Shown: positions 41,064 through 51,922, counted from the first letter of the stretch. The stretch: 64,000 nucleotides of DNA from Rhizobium sp. 18065 (GCF_902706095.1 NZ_CACSJP010000001.1:186001-250000), one strand, 5' to 3'. Notes: a model not told the origin generated them from the sequence alone. Program-made: numbers and translations.

Positions 41064-42161
41064 TCAGTCGTGGTGGTTCAGCATGCGCGTGAAGGCTTTC
41101 CCGATGTGATCGACGAGTTCTGCATGGATATCGGTGCGCGACCGCTCGGGGCTCTCGTCGCAGATCGGATCCGGTTCGCCGATCTGCTTCAGCATGGCGG
41201 CGGAACCGGGTTTGCACAGCGGCAGGAAGCTGAAATGGTCGGCCTTCTCGATCTGCCTGTAGGTCGCGCCGGCAATTTTGGTGGCCAACGCGTCGGACAG
41301 CACGGCGACGGGAATATGGCCGGTGCTGCCGAGATTGACGAAGGCAAGCGGGATGTCGATCGCGGCGAGGCTGTCCGGCGTATAGCTGGTAGCAAGGCCC
41401 GGATCGACCAGCACGGCCGCTTTGAAACGCGGATCGCGATTGGACTGTTCGAAACGCCGGCGGTCCACGCTGCGCAGGTCGAGCGGTGGCACCCTGATCT
41501 CTTCGTCGTTGACGAAACCGCGTCCGCCTTTGAACCAGCGGCAGTCCATCATCGCGGGATAGCTGGCGCAATAGGCAACGTAAGCGTCGAGACTTGCCCT
41601 TGCGCCGGCGATTTCCAGCGCTGCCGTGCCGCCAAGCGAAAAGCCGAGCACGCCGACCCTGGCGGGATCGACCACGCTGCGCCAAGCCTTGTCGGTGGTG
41701 ATGCTGTCGAGCACGGCTGACAGGTCGGCCGTTCGCTCCCAGATCTTCGGTGTTGCTTCGGGTATGGAATCGCCGCTTGTCGTGCCGGGATGGTCGGGAC
41801 CGGCGACGACAAAGCCTGCCTCGGCAAGCGCCGTTGCGATCCAGGCCATGCCGAGGGCGCGAGAACCGGAACCGTGCGATAGCAAAATGAGCGGAAACGC
41901 GCCCTTGGTCGGTTTGGCATGGTGCAGCACGTTGGTGCCCTCGAAGATGCGATTGTCGCCGACGGCCATACGGTGACCACCGGATGCGGCCGGATACCAG
42001 ACGGTGACGACAAGCGGTTTGGTGCGGGCGGGTGCCGCAATGGCGAGCGTTTGAACGCCGACAGGGTGGCCGGCAAAGCCCGTGCCGTCGGCGAGTGCGA
42101 GAGTGGGGGCGAGTGCAAGGGTGATCATGGCAAGGGCAGCTATCGCAAGAATGGAACGCAT
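41064..42161 (-). CDS. Secreted alpha/beta hydrolase (dienelactone-hydrolase-like)
   Basis: A 365-residue exported enzyme: signal peptide at residues 1-24 (M-R-S-I-L-A-I-A-A-L-A-M-I...). It has an oxyanion/strand segment L-I-L-L-S-H-G-S-G-S, a nucleophile elbow G-F-S-L-G-G near residue 180, and a late His in K-A-D-H-F-S-F-L. The overall layout resembles platelet-activating-factor acetylhydrolase/dienelactone hydrolase type proteins. It is clearly homologous to the cytosolic hydrolase at 43543 (shared L-S-H-G-S-G, E-R-x-A-D-L). Substrate unknown, probably an ester. The start at 42161 puts the signal peptide first. Confidence 0.82.
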   Translation of the reverse strand: MRSILAIAALAMITLALAPTLALADGTGFAGHPVGVQTLAIAAPARTKPLVVTVWYPAASGGHRMAVGDNRIFEGTNVLHHAKPTKGAFPLILLSHGSGSRALGMAWIATALAEAGFVVAGPDHPGTTSGDSIPEATPKIWERTADLSAVLDSITTDKAWRSVVDPARVGVLGFSLGGTAALEIAGARASLDAYVAYCASYPAMMDCRWFKGGRGFVNDEEIRVPPLDLRSVDRRRFEQSNRDPRFKAAVLVDPGLATSYTPDSLAAIDIPLAFVNLGSTGHIPVAVLSDALATKIAGATYRQIEKADHFSFLPLCKPGSAAMLKQIGEPDPICDESPERSRTDIHAELVDHIGKAFTRMLNHHD

Positions 42162-42444
42162 CGGAACCTCGTTCGAGTTGGAGAACGGGGACATTTCACG
42201 CAAGACCGGCCCCGGAGGCGCCCCGGATCGCGATCGAGAACGTCCTTGATCACGATCCGGTCTTCGAGGTGATCCAGCGTCGGCTTGGGTGAAATTCGAG
42301 CGATCGTCGGCTCGCGCCGAGACTTGCTATAATTTCTGGTCAGATGATCGGAAATATCCGCACCTCCCTTGCCGACAAGAAGCGCCTGACGCTAGGCTGA
42401 GAAAAACCAAAAGCGGACGATGGTCCAGCACACGGGGAACAGCA

Positions 42445-43473
42445 ATGCGCGTCTTTTATTCGGAAAAACACAGACTTCGCGATGCAAGGACCGAGCTGCA
42501 TGGCGGCCTGCTGGTCAAGCCCTTCGAGGGACCGTTCCGGGCCGAATGGATCCTGGCAGCCGTCAAGGACGCAGGTTTCACCGATGTGCAGGCGCCTTCC
42601 GAACACGGGCTGGAGACGGCGCTGAAAGTGCATGACGCCGGCTATCTCGATTTCCTCGCCACCTGCTGGGAGCGCTGGCAGGCGGCCGGTTTCCAGGGCG
42701 AAGCGATCGCGACTTCGTTTCCCTGCCGGCGCAGCCAGATCGCCCGTGTGCCAAACCATATCGACGGTGCGCTCGGCTACTATGCCAATTCAGCCGAGAC
42801 CGCGATCTCCGGCGGCACCTATGAGGCGGCGATCGCCTCGATGGATGTTGCGCTGTCAGGTGCCGACTGGCTGAACGCCGGCAACCGGTTTGCCTTTTCG
42901 CTTTGCCGCCCGCCCGGCCATCATGCCGGTATCGACCTGTTCGGCGGTTATTGTTTCATCAACAACGCCGCTGTCGCTGCCCAGCGGCTGCTCGATCTCG
43001 GTGCCCGCAAGGTCGCCATCCTCGATGTCGATTTTCACCATGGCAATGGCACGCAGGACATCACCTACCGCCGCGACGATATCTTCTTTGCCTCGCTGCA
43101 TGGCGAGCCGGCCGATGCCTTCCCCTATTTTCTCGGTTATGCGGACGAGACCGGCGAAGGGGCGGGCGAGGGGCTGAATGCCAACTATCCGCTGCCTTCG
43201 GGCACACCGTTCGACGTCTGGTCGGCAGCACTGGCCAACGCGCTTGAGCGCATCAAGGCCTATGGCGCCGAAGTCATTGTCGTCTCTCTGGGTGTCGATA
43301 CATTCGAGCAGGACCCGATCAGCTTCTTCAAGCTGAAGACGCCGGACTATATCCGCATGGGCGAGATGATCGCCAAGACCGGCATTCCGGTGCTGACCCT
43401 GATGGAAGGCGGCTACGGCGTGCCGGAAATCGGGCTCAATGTCGCCAATGTACTGAAGGGCCTGGAGGGCTGA
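42445..43473 (+). CDS. Acetylpolyamine amidohydrolase / histone-deacetylase family
   Basis: A 342-residue zinc deacetylase of the APAH type. Active-site pieces are R-P-P-G-H-H-A-G near residues 155-162 (the His pair), G-G-Y-C-F-I-N-N-A-A, zinc ligands in D-V-D-F-H-H-G-N-G-T, a third Asp in S-L-G-V-D-T, and the catalytic Tyr in E-G-G-Y-G-V-P. It would remove acetyl groups from acetylated polyamines. Length agrees with the characterised family (about 340). The ATG at 42445 follows a G-rich CGGGGAAC. It lies between two related alpha/beta hydrolases. Confidence 0.9.
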   Translation: MRVFYSEKHRLRDARTELHGGLLVKPFEGPFRAEWILAAVKDAGFTDVQAPSEHGLETALKVHDAGYLDFLATCWERWQAAGFQGEAIATSFPCRRSQIARVPNHIDGALGYYANSAETAISGGTYEAAIASMDVALSGADWLNAGNRFAFSLCRPPGHHAGIDLFGGYCFINNAAVAAQRLLDLGARKVAILDVDFHHGNGTQDITYRRDDIFFASLHGEPADAFPYFLGYADETGEGAGEGLNANYPLPSGTPFDVWSAALANALERIKAYGAEVIVVSLGVDTFEQDPISFFKLKTPDYIRMGEMIAKTGIPVLTLMEGGYGVPEIGLNVANVLKGLEG

Positions 43474-43542
43474 CGACAGGATGATCGCAAAGGATCGCGG
43501 CAGTCTCGGCCGATGGAATGTCTTCGTCCACGAAGGTGAGGC

Positions 43543-44538
43543 ATGACGGTTGGCTATAGGGAAGGCCTGAGCTTCGACGCGACCCGGCAGAACTGGGATG
43601 CGTCCGGCATCAGGCCGCTGGCCTGGACGGCCTGGTATCCGGCAGCAAATGGCGCAAATGCCGAAGTTCCGAGGCAAGCGTCGTGGTTCAGGCAGGAACC
43701 GGTCGCGCGCGATGCGCCGGTCGCCTCGTCCGACATACCGCATCCGCTGGTACTGCTGTCGCATGGCAGCGGTGCGAGTGCGTCGGCCATGGCCTGGCTG
43801 GCGTATCGGCTGGCAGAGCGGGGCTATGTCGCCCTTGCCGTCGATCATCATGGTCATACCGGCAGCGAGCGCTACCGGGCCGAAGGTTTCCTCTGTCTCT
43901 GGGAACGCGCCGCCGATCTTGTCGCGCTGCTGGATGATCCATCATGGCGCCGGTCGCTGGGCGGGACGATCGATGACCGCGCCCATGTCGCGGGCTTTTC
44001 CGCCGGCGCCTATACGGCGCTGCAACTGGTCGGCGCCCGTGTCGCCTATTCGCAGTTCGAGCCGGACAATCCGGTCAAGAGCCCGGTTCGTGGCCCGCGG
44101 GAGTTTCCCGATCTCGCCGATCAACTGCCCAGCCTGCAGGCCAATCCGGTTTTCCGCACATCCTGGGAGCGCCGACGCTCCGACTTTTCCGATCCGCGGT
44201 TTCGAAGCGCCATCGCCATTGCGCCGGGGCGCTCTGTGCTGGGCTATGCCGTCGAAAGCCTTGAAGCGATGTCCCGCCCGGTCTTTGTCATCGGCGGCGA
44301 TGCCGATGACGTGGCGCCGCCGTCCGAGTGCTGCGACTGGCTTGCCAGCCACATCGAAGGCAGCGCGCTCGAGATCATCACGGGGGGAATAGGTCACTAC
44401 ACATTTCTACCGGAAGGATCGAAGATCGGAACGCAACTGTCGCCGGACCTGTTCCGCGACGCAGCGGGCGTCGATCGGCGTGGCGTGCATGACGCGGTTG
44501 CCGGCCGGATCGCGGACTTCTTCCACGGCGTCCCGTAA
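43543..44538 (+). CDS. Cytosolic alpha/beta hydrolase, homologue of the secreted one at 41064
   Basis: A 331-residue protein without signal peptide. It has L-V-L-L-S-H-G-S-G-A-S-A-S-A-M-A-W-L, a nucleophile elbow G-F-S-A-G-A near residue 150, an Asp region (I-G-G-D-A-D-D) and a His in G-I-G-H-Y-T-F-L. These fit dienelactone-hydrolase/PAF-acetylhydrolase-like enzymes. It starts 69 bases after the amidohydrolase gene, likely in the same transcript. Its homology to the secreted hydrolase on the other side suggests a duplication with different cell location. Confidence 0.82.
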   Translation: MTVGYREGLSFDATRQNWDASGIRPLAWTAWYPAANGANAEVPRQASWFRQEPVARDAPVASSDIPHPLVLLSHGSGASASAMAWLAYRLAERGYVALAVDHHGHTGSERYRAEGFLCLWERAADLVALLDDPSWRRSLGGTIDDRAHVAGFSAGAYTALQLVGARVAYSQFEPDNPVKSPVRGPREFPDLADQLPSLQANPVFRTSWERRRSDFSDPRFRSAIAIAPGRSVLGYAVESLEAMSRPVFVIGGDADDVAPPSECCDWLASHIEGSALEIITGGIGHYTFLPEGSKIGTQLSPDLFRDAAGVDRRGVHDAVAGRIADFFHGVP

Positions 44539-44543
44539 ATGCA

Positions 44544-44568
44544 GACGGCCCGCTTTGGGCGGGCCGTC
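44544..44568. terminator. Strong hairpin between convergent genes
   Basis: GACGGCCCGC pairs perfectly with GCGGGCCGTC around TTTGG. It lies between the hydrolase stop and the TRAP solute-binding protein stop. No real T-run follows on either strand, so it may act as a barrier or rho-assisted stop. Confidence 0.55.
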
Positions 44569-44594
44569 GCTTACGTCAATGCAGTAATCAAGAC

Positions 44595-46365
<1,771 letters not shown>

Positions 46366-46533
46366 GCCCTGAACTCCTTGTCGGCGCCTGCGCTGGACCA
46401 TGGTCCATGGTCCGTGCGGCGCACCGTCGGCGCCGTCTGCCCGGCGTCTTGCTGCCCCTGTTTCACCGATCTTGGTCCTTTGGTCAAACCGGTTACCCTG
46501 CGACTTGACCTCGCAGGGCCTCTGCACTAATTA

Positions 46534-46550
46534 TTTAGAATAGTTCTAAA
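46534..46550. promoter_or_regulatory. ICE/Irr-type operator of mbfA
   Basis: TTTAGAA (46534-46540) and TTCTAAA (46544-46550) form a perfect inverted repeat with a three-base spacer. This is the iron control element bound by Irr in rhizobia. A -35-like TTGACC (46505) and -10-like TAATTA (46528), 17 bases apart, place the expected transcript start inside the element. Confidence 0.87.
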
Positions 46551-46551
46551 A

Positions 46552-47547
46552 ATGGATGACGCGATGAAATTGTCTGCCTTTGCATCGGCCAAACGGCCCT
46601 TCGACAGCCTGAGCGAGCAGGAGATCCTCGGCCTGGCGATTTCGTCAGAAGAAGACGATGCGCGTATCTATCTGGCCTATGCGGACCAGTTGCGCGGTGA
46701 TTTCCCGCAATCGGCCAAGGTCTTCGAGGACATGGCGGAAGTGGAGCACAGTCATCGCAACATGCTGATCGCGATGCACCGCGAGCGTTTCGGCGAGCGC
46801 ATTCCGCTGATCCGCCGCGAGCATGTCCGCGGTTTCTACGATCGCAAGCCCGATTGGCTGCGCAACAGCCAGACGCTGGATCAGATCCGCGCCGAGGTCG
46901 AGCGCATGGAGGAGGGTGCTGCCCGCTTCTATCGCACAGCGCTGGAGCGTACGTCGGATGCCGGGATCCGCAAGCTGCTCGGCGATCTGGCGCTGGCAGA
47001 GGAAGGCCATGAGCAAATTGCCGCGATGCTGGAAGAAAAGCATGTCTCCGGCGATGCAAGGGTCGAAGAGGACGATACCGTCCGCCGCCAGTTCATCCTG
47101 ACCTATGTCCAGCCGGGCCTCGCCGGACTGATGGACGGCTCGGTTTCGACCTTGGCGCCGATCTTTGCCGCAGCCTTTGCCACCGGCGACACCTGGCAGA
47201 CATTCCTGGTCGGTCTCTCCGCCTCGGTCGGTGCCGGCATATCGATGGGCTTTACGGAAGCGGCCCATGACGACGGCAAGCTCTCCGGACGCGGCTCGCC
47301 GATCAAGCGCGGCCTTGCCTCCGGCATCATGACGGCGCTTGGCGGGCTTGGTCATGCGTTGCCCTATCTCATTCCGCATTTCTGGACAGCGACGGTCACG
47401 GCGGCGGTGGTGGTGTTCTTCGAGCTCTGGGCGATTGCCTTCATCCAGAACCGCTACATGGAGACGCCGTTCTGGCGGGCTGCCATGCAGGTCGTGCTAG
47501 GTGGTTCACTGGTGCTGGCCGCCGGTGTGCTGATCGGGCATGGATAA
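46552..47547 (+). CDS. mbfA: MbfA iron exporter (ferritin-like plus VIT domain)
   Basis: A 331-residue protein. Residues about 20-155 are ferritin-like (erythrin): E-E-D-D-A-R-I-Y, E-V-E-H-S-H (ExxH), E-E-G-A-A-R-F-Y and A-E-E-G-H-E (ExxH). These four helices would hold a di-iron site. Residues about 180-330 are a membrane VIT1-type domain (L-T-Y-V-Q-P-G-L-A-G-L-M-D-G-S-V-S-T). MbfA exports iron and protects against iron and peroxide stress; in rhizobia Irr represses it when iron is low. The operator ends one base before this ATG. A second ATG at 46564 (M-K-L-S) may be the real start. Confidence 0.93.
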   Translation: MDDAMKLSAFASAKRPFDSLSEQEILGLAISSEEDDARIYLAYADQLRGDFPQSAKVFEDMAEVEHSHRNMLIAMHRERFGERIPLIRREHVRGFYDRKPDWLRNSQTLDQIRAEVERMEEGAARFYRTALERTSDAGIRKLLGDLALAEEGHEQIAAMLEEKHVSGDARVEEDDTVRRQFILTYVQPGLAGLMDGSVSTLAPIFAAAFATGDTWQTFLVGLSASVGAGISMGFTEAAHDDGKLSGRGSPIKRGLASGIMTALGGLGHALPYLIPHFWTATVTAAVVVFFELWAIAFIQNRYMETPFWRAAMQVVLGGSLVLAAGVLIGHG

Positions 47548-47616
47548 GGTCCGGGTTGACGTTGGGGCAGGCGGGTTGTCATCTGGCTGCCATGCAACGG
47601 ACTTAACTGGATCCGC

Positions 47617-48861
47617 ATGAAACTGTCTCCCGCGACCATCGGTCTGGGCGTCTCCATGACCATCGGTTACGGCACGCTCTACTATTCCTTTTCCGTTCTG
47701 GCTCCGGAGATTGCCGGCGAATTCGGCTGGGACGAAAGTTTTGTCTTTGCCATTTTTTCGCTGGGTCTGCTGGCCGGTGCCGTCTCGGCGCCGATCGTCG
47801 GCCGGCAGATCGATCGCTTCGGTGCCCGGCTGGTCATGAGCCTCGGTTCGCTGCTGGCCGCGCTGTCGCTGGTGCTGCTCGCCCTGATGCAGAACGCCTG
47901 GCAGTTTGCCGCTATTGCGCTGGCAGCGGAATTCGTCGCGATCGCCGTGCAATATGATGCCGGATTTGCAGCCCTTGCCCAGCGGCATGGTCGAAACGCC
48001 CGCGCTGAAATCACCCTTGTGACGCTGATCGCCGGTTTTGCCTCGACGATCTTCTGGCCGCTGTTGCAATGGCTCCTCACGCTGATGAGCTGGCGCGATG
48101 TCTATCTCGTGCTGGCCGCGATGAACCTGCTGATCGCCTTGCCTATCCATCTCGCGATGCCGCGGGATGTGCCCGCGCGGGCTGATGAAGGCGGGGCCAA
48201 GGCGCTGCCGGAACGTGGCGACGAGGCTAATAAGGCCGAGGGTCAAGAGATGCGGTCGCAGCCGGCAATACCTGTCGCAAGCGACAGGCGGCAGATGGTC
48301 TTGATGGCGATCAGCTTTGCCGGCGGTGGTTTTGTCATGTCGGCGATCGGCGCAGCCTTGCTGGTCCTGCTCGGTGATCTCGGCTTTGCCGCCGCCACGG
48401 CCACCTTTGCCGCAAGTTTCATCGGCCCGTCGCAGGTCGGCGCGCGGCTGATCGAATATCTCCGTCGCAGCCTGTTTTCACCGCCGCTGACGGCCGTCAT
48501 CGCCGCGGTCGCGATCACGCTGGCCATGGCCCTGCTGTGCCTGACCCTGGTCCAGCCCTGGCCGATCGCCATTTTCGCCTTTGCCGTGGTCTACGGCATC
48601 GGTCAGGGCCTGACCTCGATCGTCCGCGGCATGCTGCCGCTGCATTATTTCGGCCCAGATGGGTATGGCCGCCGCACGGGCGCGCTTTCCGGCATCCGCA
48701 TGGTGCTGTCGGCCGCAGCGCCATTCTCGATCATAGTGCTCAATGAAAAACTGGGGCCGGCCGCGGCGCTCGCCTGTCTGGTGCTTGTCGCAACGGCCTC
48801 GACCATTGCCATGCTGGCGCTGGTCAGGCTTGACACAAGGCCGCAGCCGCAATCGGCCTAG
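47617..48861 (+). CDS. MFS transporter
   Basis: A 414-residue protein with 12 predicted helices, starting MKLSPATIGLGVSMTIGYG. Loop 2-3 carries G-R-Q-I-D-R-F-G. A 45-residue polar central loop (A-R-A-D-E-G-G-A-K-A-L-P-E-R-G) lies between helices 6 and 7. It resembles the monocarboxylate/unknown MFS group and has no substrate clue. It follows mbfA by 70 bases, but its own promoter is possible. Its stop codon shares CTAG (48858-48861) with the convergent BTLCP gene. Confidence 0.85.
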   Translation: MKLSPATIGLGVSMTIGYGTLYYSFSVLAPEIAGEFGWDESFVFAIFSLGLLAGAVSAPIVGRQIDRFGARLVMSLGSLLAALSLVLLALMQNAWQFAAIALAAEFVAIAVQYDAGFAALAQRHGRNARAEITLVTLIAGFASTIFWPLLQWLLTLMSWRDVYLVLAAMNLLIALPIHLAMPRDVPARADEGGAKALPERGDEANKAEGQEMRSQPAIPVASDRRQMVLMAISFAGGGFVMSAIGAALLVLLGDLGFAAATATFAASFIGPSQVGARLIEYLRRSLFSPPLTAVIAAVAITLAMALLCLTLVQPWPIAIFAFAVVYGIGQGLTSIVRGMLPLHYFGPDGYGRRTGALSGIRMVLSAAAPFSIIVLNEKLGPAAALACLVLVATASTIAMLALVRLDTRPQPQSA

Positions 48862-49475
48862 CGCAGGGCGCCGACCAGAACGTCGGCATTGCCGTTTTCG
48901 ATCGTCACCCAGCGGCCGGTATCATAGCTCGCCTGGCGCTTCAGATAGGTGTAGCGCGTTTCGTTCCACAGCTTCACCCCGTCATTGAGGTTGTCGAGGA
49001 TGAAATCGCCCGACTGGGTGCGCACGGTCAGAACGGCATGGCCCTCGCCGTCGGGCTTGCGCACGACGGTGATCAGCAGATCGGCTGCCGAAAACCCGGC
49101 AGACATCAGCTTGGCGCGCTTCAACAGAACGAAATCCTCGCAATCGCCGACATCGGTCGGATAGACCCAGACTTCGTCGCGGCCGTAGATTTCAAGGTCG
49201 GTCATCGGTGTGATCGAATGATTGACCGTTGCGTTGATCTCGCTGATCACGCTCCAGCCATGATCGGTGACCTTGGGCACGGAGCCGGGACGGCTGCGCA
49301 CGGCGCATTCGGCAGGATTGGCCTTGCAGAATTCGTAGTGACCGATCGGCTGCGACGTGACGCTGCCGGTGATCATCGAGTTGAGGGGCTTCGGCGCGCC
49401 ATAGCCGAAATCAGCCGGTGCCATAACCGCCACCGCGATGAGCAGCGCCTTGATGGCGCGCGAACCGTTCATCAT
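48858..49475 (-). CDS. BTLCP transglutaminase-like cysteine peptidase (LapG-like)
   Basis: A 205-residue exported protein: the signal peptide ends near residue 26 (A-D-F-G-Y-G-A). The catalytic triad is Cys112 in V-G-D-C-E-D-F, His146 in G-E-G-H-A-V-L and Asp161 in L-D-N-L-N-D. These are the BTLCP hallmarks; LapG of Pseudomonas cleaves large surface adhesins in response to c-di-GMP through LapD. No LapD-like gene or adhesin is next to it. A periplasmic location is expected. The ATG at 49475 or 49472 may be used. Confidence 0.9.
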   Translation of the reverse strand: MMNGSRAIKALLIAVAVMAPADFGYGAPKPLNSMITGSVTSQPIGHYEFCKANPAECAVRSRPGSVPKVTDHGWSVISEINATVNHSITPMTDLEIYGRDEVWVYPTDVGDCEDFVLLKRAKLMSAGFSAADLLITVVRKPDGEGHAVLTVRTQSGDFILDNLNDGVKLWNETRYTYLKRQASYDTGRWVTIENGNADVLVGALR

Positions 49476-49624
49476 GAAACTGTCCCCTGTATCGTTAACG
49501 AAAAGTTAAGATTGTCAGGGGGTATGAGTCAATCGCGCCGGGGAGCAACCCGACGCAATTCCGCGAGTATGGTTAAAATGCGACACATCTAACCAGGGCC
49601 GGAACGAAAGGTTCCCGAGAGACC

Positions 49625-50422
49625 TCAGATCATCGCGACAATTGCCGCCTTCATCCGCGAAATATCCTCCGGCCGCGACAGGCGGTGGTCGCCATCGCGA
49701 ACGAGGGTCAGGACGACATCGTCCGCCGGCAGGAATTCCATCAGTTTCATCGCGTGCTTGTAGGGAACGTCGGGATCCTTCATGCCCTGCAGGATATGCA
49801 CCGGGCAGCCGGTCTCGATCATTCCGGTCAGGACGCGGTTTAGCCGTCCGTCCTCGATCAGGGCGCGGGTGAAGATGTTCGGCTCCGGACTGTATTCGGA
49901 CGGTTCCTCGAAATAGCCGCGTTCGGCCAGTGACTGCTTTTCCGCTTCCGACAAATGCGGCTCGATCAGATCGACGGTGAAATCCGGGGCCGGCGCGATC
50001 AGCACCAGGCCGCAGATGTCGAAGGCAAGGCCGAGACGGCGGGCTTCCTGGATGACCCTGAGCGCGATCCAGCCGCCCATCGATGAGCCGACCAGAATGA
50101 CGCGCCTGGCGCCAGACGCCGAAATCACCGCCAGCGCTTCCTCCGTCCAGCGCGAGATCGTGCCGAGGCGAAATTCGCCACCGGACACGCCATGGCCGGA
50201 ATAGTCGAAGCGGATCGCCTGCAGTCCGTGTTCGGCGGCGAGCAGGTCCATCTCGACCGCCTTGGTGCCGGACATGTCGGAGCGATAGCCACCGAGCCAG
50301 ACCAGTGCGGCTTTTTCGACAGCGCCCGTGGCCGGTCGAGTGATGGTCGCGATCTCGCGTTCATCGCCGAGCGGACCCACCGAGATGGCTTTTTCGACGA
50401 GAGAGTTGGAGATTTCGGACAT
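49625..50422 (-). CDS. Alpha/beta hydrolase (ABHD10/serine aminopeptidase-like)
   Basis: A 265-residue cytosolic hydrolase with W-L-G-G-Y-R-S-D-M (oxyanion region), F-D-Y-S-G-H-G-V-S-G-G, a nucleophile elbow G-S-S-M-G-G near residue 113, an Asp in Q-G-M-K-D-P-D-V-P, and His in R-D-G-D-H-R-L-S. The set matches the ABHD10-like group, which includes mitochondrial acyl-protein thioesterases. A thioesterase or esterase role is likely; substrate unknown. It is divergent from infC with about 190 bases between starts. Confidence 0.88.
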   Translation of the reverse strand: MSEISNSLVEKAISVGPLGDEREIATITRPATGAVEKAALVWLGGYRSDMSGTKAVEMDLLAAEHGLQAIRFDYSGHGVSGGEFRLGTISRWTEEALAVISASGARRVILVGSSMGGWIALRVIQEARRLGLAFDICGLVLIAPAPDFTVDLIEPHLSEAEKQSLAERGYFEEPSEYSPEPNIFTRALIEDGRLNRVLTGMIETGCPVHILQGMKDPDVPYKHAMKLMEFLPADDVVLTLVRDGDHRLSRPEDISRMKAAIVAMI

Positions 50423-50598
50423 TCAGCGGCTCCTTTTTTGCTGATTTGCTGTAAAACACATTCAGGAAGTGACGGACAACAGGTGATTTTCTGTCTGGAC
50501 CATGGTATTGACACTGCCGCTGTATTCGCCACATAGGCCTTCGGCGCGCATCGCGTCGCCAGACTTTGTCTAGACTTTGCAGTGCACGGAAATAATTC

Positions 50599-50616
50599 AA
50601 GGAGAATACGACCATC
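50599..50616 (+). promoter_or_regulatory. Ribosome site and rare AUC start of infC
   Basis: AAGGAG at 50599-50604 is followed after nine bases by ATC (50614-50616), which opens the IF-3 frame at the conserved R-R-P-F-K. No ATG, GTG or TTG lies between the ribosome site and this codon. A rare start codon is the known means of infC self-control. Confidence 0.85.
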
Positions 50617-51150
50617 CGCAGACCGTTCAAAACCGATGCCCCCGTAAAGGATGGGCCGCGCTCCAATCGAGAAATTCGCGTTCCGAAAGTCCAGTTGATT
50701 GATGACGAGGGGCAGAACCTCGGCGTCGTGGCGACGGATCAAGCGCTTCGAATGGCGGAAGAGGCCGGACTGGATCTGGTCGAGATTTCCCCGAATGCGG
50801 AGCCTCCGGTCTGCAAGATCCTCGATCTCGGCAAGCTGAAATATGCCAACCAGAAGAAGGCAGCTGAAGCGCGCAAAAAGCAGAAGATCGTTGAGGTCAA
50901 GGAAATCAAGATGCGCCCCAACATCGACACCCATGACTATGAGGTGAAGATGAAGGCGATGAACCGATTCTTTGAAGAAGGCGACAAGGTCAAGGTGACC
51001 CTGAAGTTCCGCGGTCGTGAAATGGCCCACCAGGAACTCGGCATGAAGCTTCTGCTTCAGGTCAAGGAAGACACTGTCTTGATTGCCAAGGTCGAAGCCG
51101 AGCCGAAGCTCGAAGGCCGCCAGATGATGATGGTTCTGGCACCGAAGTGA
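50614..51150 (+). CDS. infC: Translation initiation factor IF-3, AUC start
   Basis: A 178-residue IF-3. Reading from ATC gives (M)[13 protein letters not shown], the usual rhizobial N-terminus. The N domain ([10 protein letters not shown]), a lysine-rich linker ([13 protein letters not shown]) and the C domain ([13 protein letters not shown]) follow. IF-3 keeps 30S subunits apart from 50S and proofreads start codons, and rejects its own non-AUG start when abundant. A TTG at 50695 would cut 27 conserved residues. A terminator follows, so it is separated from rpmI-rplT. Confidence 0.96.
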   Translation: MRRPFKTDAPVKDGPRSNREIRVPKVQLIDDEGQNLGVVATDQALRMAEEAGLDLVEISPNAEPPVCKILDLGKLKYANQKKAAEARKKQKIVEVKEIKMRPNIDTHDYEVKMKAMNRFFEEGDKVKVTLKFRGREMAHQELGMKLLLQVKEDTVLIAKVEAEPKLEGRQMMMVLAPK

Positions 51151-51176
51151 TTGCCTGAACTAAAGACGCCGAAATC

Positions 51177-51200
51177 AGCCGCCCGCAAGGCGGCTTTTTT
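51177..51200 (+). terminator. Rho-independent terminator after infC
   Basis: AGCCGCC and GGCGGCT arms enclose a five-base loop and are followed by TTTTT. It lies 27 bases after the infC stop. Confidence 0.93.
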
Positions 51201-51373
51201 CATGGCCGATTTTCGGTAGCCCTTTTGAGATTCCTCAAGACGCTTCTTTGCGCGGGCAATCGCCGCCCGTGCTTTCCTGACAGCTTGCTGACAAGCCGTG
51301 CCGGCGTCCTGTCAGGCGCCGTGATGCATATTGCCATCATCCAAACGATGGATCTGCAACACGGAGAAAAACA

Positions 51374-51922
51374 ATGACCTGTCTTTTGCGTAGAGCCCTG
51401 CTGGTTTCCAGCACCGCCGCCGTCGCCCTGACGCTCCTGCCTGCCCTCGGCGCCACGCTCCCTTCGCCCTTTGCCTCGATGATCGTTTCGGTCGCCGAAG
51501 CCCGCGGCGGTGATGACGATGGTTCCGATAGCTCCGATGACAACGGTGGCGATCGTTCGGACGACAGTGGCCGGCATGGTTCCGATGACAGCGACGACCG
51601 CGACAGTGATGATGACAACAGCGGTCGCCGTGGAGGCGACGATGACGATGATCATGGCCGCCACCACAGCAGCGACGATGATGACGACAGCGACGATGAC
51701 GACAGCACCGACGACCGGGGCCGTGGTCGAGGCCGCGATGATGTGCGCCTCGTCGTCAACGATGCCCAGCTCAATGGCCTTCGCAATGGCTCGATGATGG
51801 CCGTCGACCAGAATGGCAACCGCCTGCGCTACGAGATCGAGCTGGAGCACGGCCAAACCGAGATCAAGCTTCGCGCGCCCAAGGGCACGCTCACCAAGGT
51901 GACGGTCATCCCCGCCAGCTGA
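51374..51922 (+). CDS. Asp-rich secreted protein
   Basis: A 182-residue exported protein. The first 43 residues form a signal region (L-L-V-S-S-T-A-A-V-A-L-T-L-L-P-A). Residues about 45-118 are a low-complexity acidic stretch of Asp, Ser and Gly with Arg and His. The C-terminal 60 residues (V-V-N-D-A-Q-L-N-G-L, then Y-E-I-E-L-E-H-G-Q-T-E-I-K-L-R) form a small beta domain resembling half of a PepSY domain. The acidic stretch could bind calcium or other cations. It is the first of four genes on the plus strand, and the next gene is a shorter version of the same layout. A GGAG site is 9-12 bases before the ATG. Confidence 0.8.
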   Translation: MTCLLRRALLVSSTAAVALTLLPALGATLPSPFASMIVSVAEARGGDDDGSDSSDDNGGDRSDDSGRHGSDDSDDRDSDDDNSGRRGGDDDDDHGRHHSSDDDDDSDDDDSTDDRGRGRGRDDVRLVVNDAQLNGLRNGSMMAVDQNGNRLRYEIELEHGQTEIKLRAPKGTLTKVTVIPAS

